Positions 8,332 to 16,033 are shown, counted from the first letter of the stretch. The stretch is DNA of 27,883 bases from Pseudomonadota bacterium (GCA_023392225.1 JAEVZM010000051.1:1-27883), one strand, 5' to 3'. Numbers and translations: made by a program. The notes: a model not told the origin generated them from the letters alone.

Positions 8332-10331
8332 AGCGCCAGCACCAGGAGCAGGAGGACGAGCGCGGCGAACACGAGCGTCAGGTAGCGGCGGACGGTGAGG
8401 AACTGGAAGCGGTTGAGCCGGTCGGCGACGGCAAGGACCCCTATCGCCACCGGCCGGTAGAGGCTGTCCCAGAACACGTCGCGGGTCTCGACCGCGAGGA
8501 TCGCGGGACGCATCTCGCCCGGCGCCGGCATGTCGACCCGCTCGCGGGTGCGGTAGACGAGGGCGAAGATGCGGCGGAACGGCTGCGAGAAGCTGGCGGC
8601 GGAATACTGCGTCGCCGGGCTCGGGTCCGGGAAGCCGCAGTCCCAGGCCGGCCCGCGCCGCAGCCGGCTCGAGGCGAGGCGATGGATGGCGACGGCAGCG
8701 ATGCCAGCCGACATCGCGATGAAGACGAAGACCAGGAGCCCGTTATACGAGCTGCGACTCTCCGCGACCGGTACGATCGACAGCCACGGGATCGCGGCCT
8801 GGCTCGGCATGCGGCCGCCGACGATCATCTCGGTCACCGACGACAGCGCGTCGATGACGAAGCCGGGCAGGATGCCGAGAAGGAGGCAGAGGCCGGCGAG
8901 GCCGAGCATCACGCCGGTCGACCAGCCATCGACCTCGTGCGCCTCCGACGCCTCCCCCGAGCGCGGCCGACCGAGGAAGGAGACGCCATAGAGGCGGACG
9001 AAGCAGGCCGCGGCCAGCGCCGCGGAGAGGGCGAGCATGGCGCCGACCGCCGGCACGATGATCTTGAGATCCCACATCGGCAGCTGCGGGCTGAGCAGCA
9101 CCGCCTGGAAGGTCAGCCATTCCGAGACAAAGCCGTTCAGCGGCGGCAGCGCCGAGATCGCCACCACGCCGGCAAGCATGGCAAAGGCCGTACGCGGCAT
9201 GCGGTGGATCAACCCGCCGAGGCGGTCCATCTGACGCGAGCCGGTGGCATGCAGCACCGCGCCGGAACCGAGGAACAGCAGCGACTTGAAGCTCGCGTGG
9301 TTGAGGACATGGAGCAGCGCCGCGGTCAGCGCCAGCGCCGCCGCACCCGGCATCTGGTTGGCGCGAAAGGCGAGCGCGAGGCCCAGTCCGACGAAGACGA
9401 GGCCGATGTTCTCGATGGTCGAATAGGCCAGCACCCGCTTCAGGTCGTCCTGCATCATCGCATAGAGGATGCCGAGCACGGCGGTGCCGCCGCCGAGCAC
9501 CAGCACCACCGTCGCCCACCACCACTCGCCCGGGCCGGCGAGGTCGAACACGATGCGGATGAAGGCGTAGACCGCGACCTTGGTCATCACCCCGCTCATC
9601 AGCGCCGAGACGTGGCTCGGCGCCGCCGGATGGGCGCGCGGCAGCCAGGCATGGAGCGGCACGAGGCCGGCCTTGGAGCCGGCGCCGAGGATGGCAAGGC
9701 CGAGGACGATGCCCGCCGCCAGCGGCGCCAGCTCGCCGGCGCGGATATCGGCAAAGGCGTAGCCGCCGGCCGGACCGGCGAGCAGGCCGAAGGCGAGCAG
9801 GAGCGCCATGGTGCCGGCGCTGGCCATGACCATGTAGACATAGCCGGCGCGGACGTTCCCGGCGTCGCGATGATGGGCGACGACCAGTGCCCACGAGGCG
9901 AGCGACATCGATTCCCAGGCGAACAGGAAGCTGAACGCATCGTCGGCGACGAGCACCAGGTTCATGCCGGCGAGGAAGGTCGCATAGAACGGCAGCACCC
10001 GCTGCGGCTCGGGCTCGTGGCGGCCGTAGCCGATGGCGTAGAGGCTCGCGGCGAGACCGCCGAGATTGATCACCCCGAGGAAGAAGGCCGACAGCGCGTC
10101 GATGCGGAAATGGGCGCCGATCCATGGGATGCCGAGCGGCAGGACCACCGCGTCGCCCGGGCTCGGCCCGCCGAGCAGCCGGACCACTGCGACCGCCAGC
10201 AGGAACGCCGAGATGGCGGCGGCGAAGCCGTAGACGATCGGCGTGCCCAACGGCCTTCGCCCGGTCGCGACGGCAATCCCCGCCGTGATCAGGAGTGCCG
10301 CGACCCCGCAGAGGATGAGCACCACCGGCAT
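8322..10331 (-). CDS. hyfB: HyfB-like antiporter-type membrane subunit (NuoL/NuoM family)
   Basis: 669-aa polytopic protein, the same size as E. coli HyfB (672 aa). Signatures are FLAGMNLVLVADDAFSFLFAWE near residue 120, GLVPLHAWLPRAHPAAPSHVSALMSGVM near residue 222, and YSTIENIGLVFVGLGLAL near residue 295. The C-terminal part carries a long soluble stretch near residue 560 (RLRRGPAWDCGFPDPSPATQY), typical of HyfB/HycC, followed by a final hydrophobic helix. It is the second antiporter-like subunit of the complex; a HyfD-like third one is absent. The ATG at 10331 is 4 nt after the XRE gene's stop, so the two are very probably co-transcribed. Confidence 0.94.
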   Translation of the reverse strand: MPVVLILCGVAALLITAGIAVATGRRPLGTPIVYGFAAAISAFLLAVAVVRLLGGPSPGDAVVLPLGIPWIGAHFRIDALSAFFLGVINLGGLAASLYAIGYGRHEPEPQRVLPFYATFLAGMNLVLVADDAFSFLFAWESMSLASWALVVAHHRDAGNVRAGYVYMVMASAGTMALLLAFGLLAGPAGGYAFADIRAGELAPLAAGIVLGLAILGAGSKAGLVPLHAWLPRAHPAAPSHVSALMSGVMTKVAVYAFIRIVFDLAGPGEWWWATVVLVLGGGTAVLGILYAMMQDDLKRVLAYSTIENIGLVFVGLGLALAFRANQMPGAAALALTAALLHVLNHASFKSLLFLGSGAVLHATGSRQMDRLGGLIHRMPRTAFAMLAGVVAISALPPLNGFVSEWLTFQAVLLSPQLPMWDLKIIVPAVGAMLALSAALAAACFVRLYGVSFLGRPRSGEASEAHEVDGWSTGVMLGLAGLCLLLGILPGFVIDALSSVTEMIVGGRMPSQAAIPWLSIVPVAESRSSYNGLLVFVFIAMSAGIAAVAIHRLASSRLRRGPAWDCGFPDPSPATQYSAASFSQPFRRIFALVYRTRERVDMPAPGEMRPAILAVETRDVFWDSLYRPVAIGVLAVADRLNRFQFLTVRRYLTLVFAALVLLLLVLALWN

Positions 10332-10335
10332 GGGC

Positions 10336-10590
10336 TTATCTCGGTGGCCCCTTGAGACGGAGACCGCGACCGCCGTCGGCGGAGGCCGCGCCTTCGCCGA
10401 TCAGGTCGAGGCCCAGCATGTCGAGCGCCGCGATGAGCTTGGTGAGGGAATCGACATTGCCGCGGATGACGCCGTCGCTCGCCTCCATGCGCTGGATCGT
10501 CGGCGTCGACAGCCCGGCATGGTCGGCCAGCGTCTTCTGGTCGATGCCGAGCAGGGCGCGCGCCGCCTTGAGCTGTCCGGAGGTTATCAC
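10336..10590 (-). CDS. Small XRE-family HTH regulator, first gene of the hyf-like operon
   Basis: 84-aa protein made almost entirely of a Cro/C1-type helix-turn-helix (about 5-60). The opening ITSGQLKAARALLGIDQKTLADHAGLSTPTIQRME pattern is a very common alphaproteobacterial XRE type. A Gly/Arg-rich tail follows (about 66-84). The start is GTG at 10590; no in-frame ATG gives the full HTH. The Shine-Dalgarno is poor. The stop is 4 nt from the hyfB-like ATG, so this regulator heads the operon and may autoregulate it. The AT-rich dyad upstream (10621-10653) is a natural operator candidate. What signal it reads is not visible; it has no ligand domain. Confidence 0.88.
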   Translation of the reverse strand: MITSGQLKAARALLGIDQKTLADHAGLSTPTIQRMEASDGVIRGNVDSLTKLIAALDMLGLDLIGEGAASADGGRGLRLKGPPR

Positions 10591-10620
10591 GGTTCAAGCA
10601 TCACAAATGCGAGTATCGAT

Positions 10621-10653
10621 ATGCATCTTGATGGATGACACATCACTTTGCAT
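10621..10653. promoter_or_regulatory. Candidate operator dyad upstream of the XRE-hyf operon
   Basis: Arms ATGCATCTTGATG (10621-10633) and CATCACTTTGCAT (10641-10653) match as an inverted repeat at 10 of 13 positions, with a 7-nt spacer. It lies 31-63 nt upstream of the GTG of the XRE gene. The stretch is distinctly AT-rich against a GC-rich background. On the minus strand a TTGAAA hexamer (10654-10659) could be a -35 element next to it. XRE regulators commonly bind such dyads in their own promoters; binding here is inferred. Confidence 0.45.
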
Positions 10654-10750
10654 ATTTCAAGCAGCACTCGCTGCGCCAAAGCGCGCGACATGCGGGCGCG
10701 CGCCGGGGCACAGGCGCCACGGCGAAGCAGTCGGTTTCGCGGAGGGAGAC

Positions 10751-11512
10751 TCAGGCGGCGGCGATGAGGTCGGCGATGCTCTCGCCGATCAGGAAGACGC
10801 CGATGGCGAAGATCAGGAAGTACACCACCTCATAGAAGCGCTTCGACTCGATCCGCCGGACGAGCCAGACGCCGAGGATCGTCGCCGGGATCGAGAACGG
10901 CAGGAGGACCGCGGAGGTGAGGAGATTCTCGCTGCTGAACTGGCCGAGGAAGAAATAGGGACCGAGCTTCAACGCATTCACGATGAAGAAGAACACCACC
11001 ATGGTGCCTGCGAAGATGCGCGGCGCGAGGCGGAGCGGCGTGACGTAGATCTGGTAGGGCGGGCCGCCGGCGTGGCTGACGAAGCTGGTGAAGCCGCTGA
11101 CGGTGCCCCAGAACAGCCCCTTGGCAACGTTCTGGGGATGGGGATGGATGGCCTGGCGCTGGCGGAACCAGTAGTTCAACGCGAAGGCCACCGAGATGAC
11201 GCCGAGGATCAGGCGGATCTGCTCCTCACCCACCCAGGCCGCGGTCCACCAGCCGATGGCGACACCGACCAGCGCCCCCGGCATCATGATCGCCATGGTC
11301 CGCTTGTCCCACTCGCCCCAGTAGGAATAGAGCGCCACCAGGTCGCTGAGCACCAGGATCGGCAGCACGATCCCAGCCGCCTGCACCGGCGACACCGCAA
11401 GCGACAGGATCGGCACGACCAGAAGACCGACCGAGCCGAACCCGCCCTTGGCGAGGCCGAGCACCAGCACCGCGGGTATCGCGGCGATGTAGAACCATGG
11501 GTCGTCGATCAT
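10751..11512 (-). CDS. TauE/SafE-family sulfite/organosulfonate exporter-like membrane protein
   Basis: 253-aa inner-membrane protein with about eight hydrophobic segments in two homologous halves. The first, near residues 7-40, has AVLVLGLAKGGFGSVGLLVVPILSLAVSPVQAAGIVLPILVLSD, where GLAKGGFG and the following P-L pattern are typical of TauE/SafE (UPF0721/DUF81). The second half repeats this idea as VSGFTSFVSHAGGPPYQIYV near residue 150. The family exports sulfite, sulfoacetate and related anions, but the substrate cannot be set from sequence. The frame extends upstream to 11692, but that extension is Pro/Arg-rich and overlaps the divergent SDR gene, so I choose the ATG at 11512. The Shine-Dalgarno is weak. 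The gene is divergent from the SDR gene across 136 nt and lies upstream of the XRE-hyf operon on the same strand. Confidence 0.9.
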   Translation of the reverse strand: MIDDPWFYIAAIPAVLVLGLAKGGFGSVGLLVVPILSLAVSPVQAAGIVLPILVLSDLVALYSYWGEWDKRTMAIMMPGALVGVAIGWWTAAWVGEEQIRLILGVISVAFALNYWFRQRQAIHPHPQNVAKGLFWGTVSGFTSFVSHAGGPPYQIYVTPLRLAPRIFAGTMVVFFFIVNALKLGPYFFLGQFSSENLLTSAVLLPFSIPATILGVWLVRRIESKRFYEVVYFLIFAIGVFLIGESIADLIAAA

Positions 11513-11648
11513 TGGAAGTGGTGGTGGGGCGAATTGCCGGGGGATGGGAACGCCATGATACTCCCTCGCGCCTCGCAGCGGCAACAGGAGTGGGCTAGTT
11601 TGCCAGCGGGGCCGGGGACGATCCTTATGAACTGGAGGCTTTGACTCG

Positions 11649-12434
11649 ATGCTGCTCGACAACAAGGTGGCGGTGGTGACCGGCGGCGCCAAGGGAATCG
11701 GCTACGCCATCGCCCGGCGTTTCCTCGAAGAGGGGGCCCGGGTGATGATCGCCGACGCCGACGACGAGGCGGGCACCAAGGCGGCGTCCGAGCTCAGCAG
11801 CCTCGGCCGCGTCCGCTACTTCGAGTGCGACGTGAGCGAACGCCTCGACGTCCGCAACATGGTGGCGGCGACCGCCGACGCCTTCGGCGACATCGACGTC
11901 CTGGTCAACAATGCCGCCATCCTGGTCAAGGGCGACTTCCTCGAGCTCGACCCGGACGACTTCGATCGCGTGCTCCGCGTCAACCTCAAGGGCTCCTTTC
12001 TGTGCGGACAGGCGGTGGCGCGCCACATGGTCGAGCGCATCGAGGCCGGCGGCCGGCCGGGCGCCATCATCAACATGTCCTCGGTCAATGCGGTCTTCGC
12101 GATCCCCGACCAGGTTCCCTATTCGGTGTCCAAGGGCGGACTGGCCCAGCTCACCCGGGTGATGGCGCTGGCGCTCGCCCCCTACGGCATCCGGGTCAAC
12201 GCCATCGGGCCCGGCTCGATCGCCACCGAGATGCTCGAGTCGGTCATGACCAACCCGGCGGCCCGCAACACCATCCTGTCGCGGACCCCGCTCGGCCGGA
12301 TCGGCGAGCCCCGGGAGATCGCGGCCGTCGCCGCCTTCCTCGCCTCCGAGGAAGCGAGCTACGTCACCGGCCAGACGATCTACGCCGATGGCGGCCGGCT
12401 GCCGCTCAACTACACTGTGCCGGTGAAGGAGTGA
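11649..12434 (+). CDS. SDR-family NAD(P)-dependent oxidoreductase
   Basis: 261-aa classical short-chain dehydrogenase/reductase. The cofactor loop TGGAKGIG is at 11-18, an Asp follows beta-2 (IADAD, favouring NAD(H)), NNAA is at 87-90, the catalytic serine is S144 or S145, and the catalytic Y158-S-V-S-K162 is intact. The C-terminal ASYVTGQTIYADGGR motif is typical of the family and supports a full-length protein. The ATG at 11649 has GGAGG about 10 nt upstream. The substrate is unknown; the nearest annotations of such proteins are glucose- or 3-oxoacyl-ACP-type reductases. It is divergent from the TauE-like exporter, possibly a shared control region, but I see no clear operator there. Confidence 0.93.
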   Translation: MLLDNKVAVVTGGAKGIGYAIARRFLEEGARVMIADADDEAGTKAASELSSLGRVRYFECDVSERLDVRNMVAATADAFGDIDVLVNNAAILVKGDFLELDPDDFDRVLRVNLKGSFLCGQAVARHMVERIEAGGRPGAIINMSSVNAVFAIPDQVPYSVSKGGLAQLTRVMALALAPYGIRVNAIGPGSIATEMLESVMTNPAARNTILSRTPLGRIGEPREIAAVAAFLASEEASYVTGQTIYADGGRLPLNYTVPVKE

Positions 12435-12443
12435 CCGTCCACC

Positions 12444-12460
12444 CCTCCGCTCAGCGGAGG
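12444..12460. terminator. Hairpin with the stop codon of the MEMO-CapA gene in its loop
   Basis: Perfect 7-bp arms CCTCCGC (12444-12450) and GCGGAGG (12454-12460) enclose the 3-nt loop TCA, which is the minus-strand TGA stop of the MEMO-CapA gene. It starts 10 nt after the SDR stop, between convergent genes. A bidirectional terminator is likely, though no T-run is present. Confidence 0.45.
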
Positions 12461-14106
12461 CGGAGCGCGCGCTCGTAGAAGTTCGGGATCGGCACCTGCC
12501 GGGCGAAGAAGGTCCCTTGCGGGAAGAAGCGCAGCTCGAGCACCACGCCCGAGGCGCGGCTTCCCGGCTGGTCGAACAGGAAATTCCCCAGCGAATAGGC
12601 GAGCAGCGACGTGCCGCCGCCCAGCGCCTCGAGCCCCTCCCCGGCCACATGCGGGTGAGCGCCGACGATGAGCGACACCGCCGCCTGGCGGAGCGCATCG
12701 GCGAGATAGTCCTCCCGCTCGTCGGGGATGCGGCCGTATTCCATGCCCCAGTGCATGAAGGCGGCCACCGGCGGCGCCGCATCCGACCGGGTGACGGCGT
12801 CGAGCAGCGCCTCGCTGATCCGGCCCGTGCCCGCCGCATTGTCGAGATCGGTGAGGGCGAAGACGCGGAGCGGGCCGAGGTCGACCGCGTCCGCTCCGTC
12901 GAGCACGGCGATGCCGGCCGCCTCGAGCCGCGCCTTCATCGCCGCGCGCGGCTCAATGCCGAAGTCGGTGCTGTGGTTGTTGGCGATCGACACCGCGACG
13001 ACGCCGAGGCGTTTCAGCCAGTCGAGCGTCAGGTCCTCGGGCATGGCGAGCTGCATGTCACCGGCGCCAGTCGGCAGCTCCGGCAGCATCACGCCCTCGA
13101 GGTTGAGCACCAGCGGGCATCCGCCGAGAGCCTTCGCGATCTCGGCGAGGAGCCGCTCGCGGATCTCGGGTTGGGACAGGACCGGCGCCAGGTGTCGGCC
13201 GAAGAAGGTGTCCCCGGCGAAGCAGAGCCGCTCGCCGTCGGCATAGCCGGCGAAATCGACCCGCTGTTCCGGCGCCATGTAGGCCTGGACGATGTAGCTG
13301 GTGGTCTCCGCGACCGGATGGCCGAGATAGAGCTCCATGTTGCTGTTGGCGAGCACCACCGGCTCCGCCCCGAAGCGCTCGGCCTGCAGCCGCATCTGGA
13401 TGTACTGGCCGCCGCGGGAATCGAGATGCTGCGGCTGGCGGAGCTTCGCCACCCCGTCGAGGTCGTGGGCGGCGATGACGTTCAGCGTCTCCTGGTCGCG
13501 GAGGATCGCCTCGGGCAGCGTCAGGTAATGGGAGAAGTCGGTCGACTGGATCACCAGCGTCCGCTCGGTGACGAGCGGGGCGAGCGTCGCGACCATCGCA
13601 TCCCATTCGGCCCGGTTCGTGGCGATGGTGACGGCGACGGGGACCACGGGCGGGCCCGGGAAGAAGCGGGCGACATAGGGGAGAATGCCGGTAATGCCAT
13701 GCTCGCGGGCGAACAGGCCGGACTCCTCGACCAGCGCCGGATCGGCCAGCAGCGTCTCGACCGCGGCGACGTCGGTGGGCACCGGGCCATAGACCGTGTC
13801 GAACGCGCGCCGGGTCGTCGCGAACGGCCGCCGGGACCGCTTGAAGTGGTCCGGCGTGAGGAAGACGATGCGATCGTAGCGGTTGTCGCGGGCGAGGAGG
13901 AAGGCGCGGGCGATCAGGTCGGCGGCGAGGAGGTGGTGGGGCACCGTGAGGCCGCTCACCTTGCGCGCCGGAACCCCCAGGGCCTCGGCGGCGGCGATCG
14001 ACTCGGCGAAGATGCGATCCTCGCGGAAGGGGGAAGGAATCGCCTCCTCGGCCCGGACGGCGCTGGCCGCGACGAGGAGGAGGACGAGGGCGAAGAGGCT
14101 CCGCAT
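12451..14106 (-). CDS. Secreted MEMO-family / CapA metallophosphatase fusion protein
   Basis: 551-aa two-domain protein. Residues 1-19 are a clear signal peptide (MRSLFALVLLLVAASAVRA). Residues about 25-285 match the MEMO family (AmmeMemoRadiSam protein B), with histidines where MEMO has metal ligands: H57 (TVPHHLL), H87 (LTPDHF) and H193 (STDFSHY). Residues about 290-540 match the CapA/PgsA poly-gamma-glutamate-type calcineurin-like fold: D299 (FAGDT), E337 (LEGV), N376-N377-H378, H452 (MHWG), H484 and H486 (GAHPHVAG) and the SLGNFLFD motif. Both active sites appear intact and periplasmic. An upstream in-frame ATG at 14142 would add 12 residues before the signal peptide; 14106 is preferred. 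The role is unknown; cell-surface polymer metabolism is the best guess from CapA. No radical-SAM or AMMECR1 partner is nearby. Confidence 0.88.
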   Translation of the reverse strand: MRSLFALVLLLVAASAVRAEEAIPSPFREDRIFAESIAAAEALGVPARKVSGLTVPHHLLAADLIARAFLLARDNRYDRIVFLTPDHFKRSRRPFATTRRAFDTVYGPVPTDVAAVETLLADPALVEESGLFAREHGITGILPYVARFFPGPPVVPVAVTIATNRAEWDAMVATLAPLVTERTLVIQSTDFSHYLTLPEAILRDQETLNVIAAHDLDGVAKLRQPQHLDSRGGQYIQMRLQAERFGAEPVVLANSNMELYLGHPVAETTSYIVQAYMAPEQRVDFAGYADGERLCFAGDTFFGRHLAPVLSQPEIRERLLAEIAKALGGCPLVLNLEGVMLPELPTGAGDMQLAMPEDLTLDWLKRLGVVAVSIANNHSTDFGIEPRAAMKARLEAAGIAVLDGADAVDLGPLRVFALTDLDNAAGTGRISEALLDAVTRSDAAPPVAAFMHWGMEYGRIPDEREDYLADALRQAAVSLIVGAHPHVAGEGLEALGGGTSLLAYSLGNFLFDQPGSRASGVVLELRFFPQGTFFARQVPIPNFYERALRLR

Positions 14107-14156
14107 GCCGCCAGCATTCCCTGGGCCGCCCGTGAATCGCAACCCCCGAAACGGTC

Positions 14157-14212
14157 CCGGCGCCCGCGCGTCACGCGCGGGCTACGGGTCGCGGGTGACT
14201 CACGGGCGCCGG
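14157..14212. terminator. Nested, mutually exclusive GC-rich hairpins
   Basis: Two stems share bases. A compact 9-bp hairpin pairs GCCCGCGCG (14162-14170) with CGCGCGGGC (14174-14182) across a 3-nt loop. A longer-range 10-bp stem pairs CCGGCGCCCG (14157-14166) with CGGGCGCCGG (14203-14212). Both cannot form at once. The region lies after the FMN reductase stop and before the MEMO-CapA start, both minus strand, so it is probably a terminator for the former. No T-tract. Confidence 0.4.
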
Positions 14213-14264
14213 AAGCGGGCCGGCGCGACTGCGGAAGCGCGCCAGCCCGAACTGGTGATCGACG

Positions 14265-14870
14265 TCAGGCGGCAGCCTTCTGCCGGGCGTCGGCCTCGCG
14301 CGCCGTCTTGAGCGCCTTCGCCCACCACACGACATCGCCGATCATGGTCTCGGCGGCCTGCTGGACGTCCGCGAAGCTGGCCGGGTCGACCGGAGCCTTT
14401 TCCTGCATCAGCGGCGCCATCATCGGCCACATGATGTGGACGCCATGGCGAACCGGCGCCATCTGCAGCTCGACCGAGATGTTGCGCATGTGCTCGATCG
14501 CACGTGCACCGCCCGCGGAGCCATAGCCGACGAAGCCGATCGCCTTGCGGTTCCACTCGGGGTAGATCCAGTCGAAGGCGTTCTTCATCGCGCCGCCGAG
14601 GCTGCGATTGTACTCCGGCGCGACGACGATGAACCCGTCCTGCTCGGCAACCGCCTTGGACCACTTGGCGACGTTGCCCTTGGGCAACGGCTCGGCAACC
14701 CAGGCCGGGCTCACGGGGGAATCGAAATTGGGGAGGTCGAACTCCTTGAGGTCGAGGAACGTCGCCTCGACACCCGGCTGCTTCTTGAGCTCGTCGAAGA
14801 TCCACTGCGCGGGCTTGTCGCCGAAGCGACCCTCGCGCACCGAGCCCAGGATCACTGCAATCTTAACCAT
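14265..14870 (-). CDS. NADPH-dependent FMN reductase / NAD(P)H:quinone oxidoreductase
   Basis: 201-aa flavodoxin-fold flavoprotein of the FMN_red family (ChrR/AzoR/SsuE relatives). FMN-phosphate loop GSVREGRFGD is at 9-18, the isoalloxazine-contacting segment PEYNRSLGGAMKNAFDW at 85-101, and the second loop GYGSAGGARA at 115-124. Such enzymes reduce quinones, chromate, azo dyes or FMN with NAD(P)H and often serve oxidative-stress defence. The ATG at 14870 has AGAAAGG upstream; the frame is open to 14924 but without a better start. It lies on the same strand just downstream of the LysR gene, separated by a leader containing an 8-bp hairpin, so LysR may regulate it. Confidence 0.93.
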   Translation of the reverse strand: MVKIAVILGSVREGRFGDKPAQWIFDELKKQPGVEATFLDLKEFDLPNFDSPVSPAWVAEPLPKGNVAKWSKAVAEQDGFIVVAPEYNRSLGGAMKNAFDWIYPEWNRKAIGFVGYGSAGGARAIEHMRNISVELQMAPVRHGVHIMWPMMAPLMQEKAPVDPASFADVQQAAETMIGDVVWWAKALKTAREADARQKAAA

Positions 14871-14893
14871 ATCCGTAACCTTTCTGGCTGTCC

Positions 14894-14917
14894 GGACGGC
14901 CGGGGAGGCGGCCGTCC
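14894..14917. promoter_or_regulatory. Perfect 8-bp hairpin in the FMN reductase leader
   Basis: Arms GGACGGCC (14894-14901) and GGCCGTCC (14910-14917) with an 8-nt loop lie 24-47 nt upstream of the reductase ATG. It could terminate the LysR transcript or act as a leader structure or operator; no U-tract supports termination. Confidence 0.3.
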
Positions 14918-14986
14918 AGATCAAGCACAGATGACCCCGGAAGGCCCGACTGCGAAGGGCTCAAATTGCGATGATAACGATCAGTT

Positions 14987-16000
14987 CTACTGATGGATGA
15001 CGCCGTCGACGCCCTTGGTGCCGTTCGCACCGGCGATGAGCGTGAGCGGCGGCCGCGCCATCTTCACGGTTGCAGAGGGCTGGCCGCTGAGCAGTCCGTG
15101 CGTGGCACATTCGAGAACGCGGCTGCGGAGATCCTCGATCAGCCAGCGCCCCGCCTTGCCCGGCGCGCGGCCCCGCTCGTGGACGACATGGATGTCGAGG
15201 CCGGAGATCGTCGGCTCGGCAACCTCGAGCACCTTCAGCCGGCCGGCCTCCACGTGCTCGTGCACAAGATGCAACGGCATGTTGCACCAGCCGAAGCCGC
15301 TCAGCAGGAACTCGAGGCGGGTCGCGAGATCGGCGAAGCGCCACGTGCGTGCGCTGATGATGCCGCCGGTCAATCCGTTGGTCACCGGGGTGCGGTCGGT
15401 GAGGATGAGCTGCACCTCGCGCTCGAGGTCAGAGCGGAGCAGCGGACCATCGAGCGCGGCCAGCGGATGGTCCGTGGATACCACCGGAACCATCGGAATC
15501 GTAACGAGAAATTCGCTTTCGCGGTTGTCCCCCACGCCCGGCAGCGGCACGCAGAAGGCGAGCCGCGCCGCACCGTCGCGGAGCCGCTGCTCGGCCCCGC
15601 CCATCGCCTCGGTGAAGACGGTGACCTGAAGACAGGGATAGACCTTGCTGAGCGCGCGAAGGCTCCGCGTCAGCACGGCACTCGGGAACATGGCGTCGAC
15701 GGCGAGCGTCAACTCGGGCTCGACACCTTCCGAAAAGCTCTCCGCCTTGGCCTTCAGCGCCTCGGCGCTGGCGATGAGCCGCCGTCCATCGGCGAGGAGC
15801 ACGCGCCCGGCGTCGTTCAGCTGGGGAATCTTGCCATCGCGATCGAAGAGCTGGACGCCGAGCGCCGACTCCAGCGCCTGGACCGCCTGGCTGATGGCGG
15901 ACTGGACCCGGCCCAGTTTCCGTGCCGCGGCTGAAAAGCTGCCTTGGTCGGCAACGGTGACCAGGACGCGCAACTGGTCGAGCGTGAGCGGATCCAACAT
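14987..16000 (-). CDS. LysR-family transcriptional regulator
   Basis: 337-aa LysR-type regulator. Residues about 5-64 are the winged helix (TLDQLRVLVTVADQGSFSAA, then RVQSAISQAVQALESALG), and residues about 90-300 form the periplasmic-binding-like effector domain. The ATG at 16000 is chosen because it begins the canonical MLDPLTLDQL start of the HTH; an ATG 31 codons upstream would add an unrelated tail overlapping the divergent promoter. It is divergent from a small secreted protein (16111) and upstream of the FMN reductase on the same strand, so either or both may be targets. The effector is unknown. Confidence 0.93.
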   Translation of the reverse strand: MLDPLTLDQLRVLVTVADQGSFSAAARKLGRVQSAISQAVQALESALGVQLFDRDGKIPQLNDAGRVLLADGRRLIASAEALKAKAESFSEGVEPELTLAVDAMFPSAVLTRSLRALSKVYPCLQVTVFTEAMGGAEQRLRDGAARLAFCVPLPGVGDNRESEFLVTIPMVPVVSTDHPLAALDGPLLRSDLEREVQLILTDRTPVTNGLTGGIISARTWRFADLATRLEFLLSGFGWCNMPLHLVHEHVEAGRLKVLEVAEPTISGLDIHVVHERGRAPGKAGRWLIEDLRSRVLECATHGLLSGQPSATVKMARPPLTLIAGANGTKGVDGVIHQ

Positions 16001-16014
16001 CTCATATGAACCTA

Positions 16015-16033
16015 ACTGATGGACGACTTCAGT
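16015..16033. promoter_or_regulatory. Candidate LysR operator dyad in the divergent intergenic region
   Basis: Perfect arms ACTGA (16015-16019) and TCAGT (16029-16033) with a 9-nt spacer lie 15 nt from the LysR start and about 78 nt before the small secreted protein. The position fits LysR autoregulation, but the arms do not give a textbook T-N11-A motif. Confidence 0.3.

Noticed and set aside
3742..10331. A functional [NiFe] hydrogenase or formate hydrogenlyase
   Set aside because: Both cysteines of the first nickel motif are serines, the second motif is not CxxC, and there are no maturation or formate dehydrogenase genes.
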